DNA of 7,873 nt. Source: Sulfurovum sp. Lineage in GTDB: Bacteria > Campylobacterota > Campylobacteria > Campylobacterales > Sulfurovaceae. The first letter of the stretch is position 1. Each line of letters starts with the position of its first letter. The notes below the pieces were generated by a model, which was given only the letters and a program-made list of their open reading frames with translations, ran no database searches and was not told where the DNA came from. Below are positions 5,733 through 7,873 of this stretch, in pieces. The translations under genes and the position numbers were made by a program. The stretch spans positions 1 to 7,873 of the forward strand of contig DQSX01000004.1 in assembly GCA_015663065.1 (NCBI GenBank), read 5' to 3'.

Positions 5733-6128
5733 ATGTCTTATAAAATACAATTAGATAAAGAAAAGCTAAAAGAAACATTGACACCATTGGAGTACAATGT
5801 ATGTTTGAACCACGGCACGGAAGCACCGTTTCAAAATGAATATCATGATGCAAAAGCAGAAGGAACATACAGCTGTAAATGCTGCCATACACCTTTGTTC
5901 AACTCAGATGCCAAATTTGATTCCGGTACGGGATGGCCAAGTTATTTCAAACCGGTCAATGATGAAGTCATTGAAGAGGTTGTGGATGACTCCTTAGGTA
6001 TGCGTCGTGTAGAGGTACGCTGTGCAGCCTGCGGCTCACACCTTGGTCACGTCTTTCCCGATGGTCCTGCACCAACCTATTTGCGTTATTGTATCAATTC
6101 AGCTTCTTTGGATTTTGAAGCAAAATAA
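5733..6128 (+). CDS. msrB: Peptide-methionine (R)-S-oxide reductase
   Basis: MsrB reduces the R isomer of methionine sulfoxide in proteins, repairing oxidative damage. The 131-residue protein is a stand-alone MsrB, not fused to MsrA. The structural zinc site is present as C48/C51 (CKCC, with an extra C50) and C97/C100 (CAAC). The core motifs SGTGWPSY (64-71), GSHLGHVFPDGP (101-112) and RYCINSASLDF (118-128) are intact, with Cys120 the catalytic residue. The position that holds the resolving Cys in E. coli MsrB (SGCGWPSF) is Thr66 here. Regeneration must therefore use another cysteine, perhaps C24, or direct reduction; this is inference. There is no export signal, so it is cytoplasmic. It is a single-gene unit, divergent from the TPR gene and convergent with the repeat-protein gene. 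Confidence 0.97.
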   Translation: MSYKIQLDKEKLKETLTPLEYNVCLNHGTEAPFQNEYHDAKAEGTYSCKCCHTPLFNSDAKFDSGTGWPSYFKPVNDEVIEEVVDDSLGMRRVEVRCAACGSHLGHVFPDGPAPTYLRYCINSASLDFEAK

Positions 6129-6159
6129 TACAAATGTGCAGGACGAAAAGCCCCTGCGC
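6122..6159 (-). terminator. Candidate terminator of the repeat-protein gene
   Basis: GCAGG (6138-6142) pairs with CCTGC (6153-6157), extended on the plus strand by a T-G and a G-C pair to 6136 and 6159. Read on the minus strand the stem is followed by the T-rich stretch ATTTGTATTATTTT (6135-6122), suiting termination of the gene ending at 6164. It lacks a compact T tract, and on the plus strand it would be a poor terminator for msrB. Confidence 0.4.
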
Positions 6160-6163
6160 TATA

Positions 6164-6970
6164 CTACCAACCCTCAGCAAGATCAATTAAACTATATCCA
6201 TTTTTTTGTTCTGTTTCAAAAACCTCTTTTAGGCTTTTCACTGTGGGACTCATTTTATATTTCTGCTCTTTTGCTCCCTCTATTTTGCTAAATACGCACA
6301 TCCATTTTCCTAGTGTATGTTCAATCTGTGAGATCCTATACCCTTTTTTCCAGTACTCCTGAATGACATAGACCATTTCAGACCAGCGTGAACGTATAGA
6401 CATTGCCTGTGCTTTATAGCCTGTACCTTCTGCAAAGATACCTGTCCAGCGTCCCTGTCCATACTCCAGATCTATCAGGTCATAACCTTCCTGCCATCTT
6501 TTTTCAACCGCGGAGACAAACTCATCCAAAGTTTTTCTTCTCTCATACGATTGGTTTGTATAAGAGGTATTTTTTTCAAACACTACGACCCATTCAGCCA
6601 AGCCATGTTCTATGTGGGTCATATAGTAGCCTTTGTTCCAGTATTCGTTGAGTATATCATTAACCCCTGACCAGCGCGGTGAGACCACATAGGTCTGATG
6701 GCTCTCTCGGTCTGCTTTAGTAAAGACGCCTATCCATTTCCCATTACCATATTTGATATCTGAAATATCATAGCCTTTATTCCACTGCTCTTTAATGATC
6801 TTCTGAAAATCTTCAAAACCCATGACAGATCGCATCTGCTGTACTTTGTTCTCTTTGTTGTACAGAGAAATATATTTATAGTGTGAAGAAGCATAATCAT
6901 ACTCTCTAGCACTCAACATCACAGAGAATAGTACCATAAGCCCAACTACTGTTTTTAAATATCTTTTCAT
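6164..6970 (-). CDS. Secreted protein of 48-residue W-G-Y...W..VF repeats (DUF7477-like)
   Basis: A 268-residue protein with a clear signal peptide: basic MKRYLK, hydrophobic core to about residue 19, and a likely cut after LSA (residue 21), so it is exported to the periplasm or beyond; there is no lipobox Cys. The mature part repeats a motif of the form W-x-K-G-Y-x-I-x-x-I-x-x-G-x-x-W-x-x-V-F at residues 61, 109, 157, 205 and 253, an exact 48-residue period, with the fifth copy ending at the stop (DLAEGW). The pattern resembles the DUF7477 repeats that I recall from plant MUT9-like kinases and some bacterial proteins; that link is from memory and the function is unknown. Only weak ribosome-site similarity (GTGAG) precedes the ATG. 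The upstream small gene ends six bases before it, so the two form an operon. Confidence 0.88.
   Translation of the reverse strand: MKRYLKTVVGLMVLFSVMLSAREYDYASSHYKYISLYNKENKVQQMRSVMGFEDFQKIIKEQWNKGYDISDIKYGNGKWIGVFTKADRESHQTYVVSPRWSGVNDILNEYWNKGYYMTHIEHGLAEWVVVFEKNTSYTNQSYERRKTLDEFVSAVEKRWQEGYDLIDLEYGQGRWTGIFAEGTGYKAQAMSIRSRWSEMVYVIQEYWKKGYRISQIEHTLGKWMCVFSKIEGAKEQKYKMSPTVKSLKEVFETEQKNGYSLIDLAEGW
6167..6790 (-). repeat. Protein-level tandem repeats, five units of 48 codons
   Basis: Units begin at residues 61 (EQWNKGYDISDIKYG), 109 (EYWNKGYYMTHIEHG), 157 (KRWQEGYDLIDLEYG), 205 (EYWKKGYRISQIEHT) and 253 (TEQKNGYSLIDLAEG). Units 1, 3 and 5 share an ID/LD + YG pattern; units 2 and 4 share EYW...IEH and are preceded by a matching SxRW linker (98-100 and 194-196). 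The true unit is therefore a 96-residue A-B pair, present twice and followed by a partial A. Confidence 0.85.
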
Positions 6971-6976
6971 CTTATC

Positions 6977-7243
6977 TCACTTTTTAATTTGTGAAGCAAT
7001 AGACCCTATCTCTTCATCCATCTCTTCTTTGGTATCAAACATAAATGTATATTTTTCCTCTTCGCCCAAATGAATAAAAATACCATAGCCAACCAGTTCA
7101 ACTTTACCTTTGGCTTCTAGATCCAGCCACTCAAGACTGACCTGTGTGGTCTCATCTTCATGTCCGGTTTTCACCACTGCCGCAGGGTAAAGCTGTGTAA
7201 TTGCTGCGGTATCAAACTCTTTGTCTTTTATTGTAATTATCAT
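6977..7243 (-). CDS. Small acidic hypothetical protein, likely leaderless
   Basis: An 88-residue protein I do not recognise. It has no signal peptide or membrane helix, no cysteines, and many acidic residues, with an acidic helical C-terminus (DTKEEMDEEIGSIASQIKK). The middle (VELVGYGIFIHLGEEEKYTFMFD) looks like beta strands. There is no Shine-Dalgarno sequence before the ATG; the TATAAT on the minus strand (7255-7250) ends exactly seven bases from the A of the ATG, which predicts transcription starting at the start codon. It is followed after six bases by the secreted repeat-protein gene, so the two are likely an operon. Whether they work together is unknown. Confidence 0.75.
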   Translation of the reverse strand: MIITIKDKEFDTAAITQLYPAAVVKTGHEDETTQVSLEWLDLEAKGKVELVGYGIFIHLGEEEKYTFMFDTKEEMDEEIGSIASQIKK

Positions 7244-7249
7244 ACATTG

Positions 7250-7262
7250 ATTATAGTATAAT
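7250..7262. promoter_or_regulatory. Back-to-back -10 boxes ATTATA-G-TATAAT
   Basis: A 13-base palindrome around G7256 supplies a perfect TATAAT on each strand: minus 7255-7250 for the small acidic gene and plus 7257-7262 for yqeY. Predicted starts are about 7243 (minus) and 7269 (plus). The two boxes are one base apart, so two polymerases could not occupy them at once. An alternative minus box, TATACT (7260-7255), would give a 5-base leader. Confidence 0.6.
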
Positions 7263-7277
7263 CACATAAAAATATAT

Positions 7278-7281
7278 GGAG
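7278..7281 (+). promoter_or_regulatory. Ribosome-binding site that fixes the yqeY start
   Basis: GGAG lies nine bases before the ATG at 7291. An in-frame ATG at 7276 overlaps this site and has only A/T-rich sequence before it, so the downstream ATG is preferred. Confidence 0.7.
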
Positions 7282-7290
7282 TTTGACCTT

Positions 7291-7734
7291 ATGAATTTAA
7301 AAGAACAAATTAAAAATGATATCAAAGAGGCGATGAGAGCCAAAGATACGGTAAAAAGAGATACGCTAAGAAACATTCAAGCTTCTGTCAAACAGATAGA
7401 AGTAGATGAGCGTAGAGATGTAACAGATGCCGATCTTGAAAATATTATGATGAAATATCTCAAACAAAGAGAAGATGCCAAAACACAATTTGCAGAGGCA
7501 GGACGTCAAGACCTTGTAGAGAAAGAAGATGCAGAGATCGCCATAGTCCAAAGCTATCTTCCCGAACCTATGGATGACACTGAACTGGAGGCTGTACTCA
7601 AAGAGGTCATTGCTGATACTGCTGCTGTCAGCATGAAAGATATGGGGAAAGTCATGGGTGCTGCCAAAATAGCTATAGGTAGCCGTGCAGACGGTGGAAG
7701 AATTAACCAAATGGTTAAAAAGTTATTATCTTAA
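7291..7734 (+). CDS. yqeY: GatB/YqeY domain protein
   Basis: A 147-residue, mostly helical, stand-alone YqeY-family protein. The family is related to the C-terminal tail of GatB, the tRNA-binding subunit of Glu-tRNA(Gln)/Asp-tRNA(Asn) amidotransferase, but the role of the free form is not established. Family features are the start MNLKEQIKNDIKEAMRAKD, the KRDTLRNIQASVKQIEVDE segment at about 22-40, the IVQSYLPEPMDDTEL segment near 85-99, and the closing GKVMGAAKIAIGSRADGGR region leading to a VKKLL end. An ATG at 7276 would add five residues (MEFDL), but the family start and the ribosome site favour 7291. It is a single gene under its own promoter, and its stop overlaps that of the convergent trpC. 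Confidence 0.93.
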   Translation: MNLKEQIKNDIKEAMRAKDTVKRDTLRNIQASVKQIEVDERRDVTDADLENIMMKYLKQREDAKTQFAEAGRQDLVEKEDAEIAIVQSYLPEPMDDTELEAVLKEVIADTAAVSMKDMGKVMGAAKIAIGSRADGGRINQMVKKLLS

Positions 7735-7736
7735 CC
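7703..7736. repeat. Alternative hairpins at the yqeY/trpC junction
   Basis: TTAACC (7703-7708), GGTTAA (7713-7718) and TTAACC (7731-7736) lie in a row. The middle arm can pair upstream (TTAACCA/TGGTTAA, 7703-7718, 2-base loop) or downstream (12-base loop, spanning both stop codons), but not both at once. No T tract follows on the plus strand, so termination is uncertain. Confidence 0.4.
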
Positions 7737-7873
7737 GTATTTGACGGCTTTTATAGCCGCCGTAATATCATCCTGTCGCATAAAGTGTTCCCCCACGAGA
7801 AACGCATCTGCACCAACCTTGGAGAGCTCCACTACCGTTTCATGATCATTGATGCCAGATTCAGCCACAATGA
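7731..7873 (-). CDS. trpC: Indole-3-glycerol-phosphate synthase, C-terminal end
   Basis: Only the last 46 codons are in the window; the gene continues past base 7873. TrpC closes the indole ring in tryptophan synthesis, converting carboxyphenylaminodeoxyribulose 5-phosphate to indole-3-glycerol phosphate. The visible residues begin IVAESGINDHETVVELSKVG and continue ADAFLVGEHFMR before a short helix ending KAVKYG. VAESGI is the beta-7 motif with the substrate-binding Glu-Ser-Gly, and LVGEHFM is the beta-8 phosphate-binding loop, so the TIM-barrel C-terminus is complete. Its TAA (7733-7731) overlaps the yqeY TAA (7732-7734) in the shared tetranucleotide TTAA. The stand-alone or fused state (TrpC or TrpCF) cannot be judged for the N-terminus, but no TrpF domain follows at the C-terminus. 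Confidence 0.92.
   Translation of the reverse strand, partial: IVAESGINDHETVVELSKVGADAFLVGEHFMRQDDITAAIKAVKYG

Noticed and set aside
6120..6170. Frameshift extending the secreted repeat protein beyond its stop
   Set aside because: None of the frames past the stop restores the W..VF repeat motif, so I cannot support a broken gene.
7276..7290. ATG at 7276 as the yqeY start
   Set aside because: It has no ribosome site and overlaps the GGAG used by the ATG at 7291, which also matches the usual family N-terminus.
7740..7762. GACGGC...GCCGCCGT hairpin near the end of trpC as a yqeY terminator
   Set aside because: It lies within conserved trpC codons (ITAAIKAVK), the pairing is short or bulged, and no T run follows on the plus strand.
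1..7873. Defence system, prophage, IS element, CRISPR array or tRNA/rRNA gene
   Set aside because: No transposase, integrase, nuclease, repeat-spacer pattern or RNA-gene sequence was seen; nearly all of the window is accounted for by core metabolic and small hypothetical genes.

Overview
The window looks like ordinary core chromosome of a Campylobacterota (epsilonproteobacterial) species, most like the Sulfurovum/Sulfurimonas group. This rests on the adjacent pdxJ-pdxA pair, the AT-rich intergenic DNA with strong TATAAT boxes and weak -35 signals, and the protein flavour. The species itself is inferred, because no database search was possible. I see no phage, IS, CRISPR, tRNA or rRNA signal. 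All stretches without genes are shorter than 200 bases.

Layout, left to right: the 3' part of an M3-family oligopeptidase (prlC-like, +), coupled to an unrecognised multi-pass membrane protein (+); argG (-), convergent with it and carrying about 50 extra C-terminal residues; a divergent intergenic region holding a 51-bp imperfect inverted repeat between the argG and pdxJ promoters; pdxJ-pdxA (+), consecutive genes of the deoxyxylulose-5-phosphate-dependent vitamin B6 pathway, one base apart; a nested palindrome right after pdxA; a minus-strand pair encoding a membrane-anchored TPR protein and, overlapping its stop, a 74-residue cysteine-rich protein; msrB (+), divergent from that pair; a minus-strand pair of a small acidic protein and a secreted protein built from 48-residue repeats; yqeY (+), divergent from that pair through back-to-back -10 boxes; and the last 46 codons of trpC (-), whose stop codon overlaps the yqeY stop.

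The genes are mostly housekeeping functions: peptide turnover, arginine, pyridoxal phosphate and tryptophan synthesis, methionine sulfoxide repair and a YqeY-family protein. They do not form one pathway. The most distinctive observation is a 66-base palindromic, partly duplicated repeat inserted in frame inside pdxA, which adds 22 residues to an essential-type biosynthetic enzyme. Next are the secreted protein with an exact 48-residue period and an A-B-A-B-A alternation, the symmetric ATTATA-G-TATAAT divergent promoter that predicts a leaderless transcript, and the nested palindromes after pdxA. I found no convincing multi-gene novel system.
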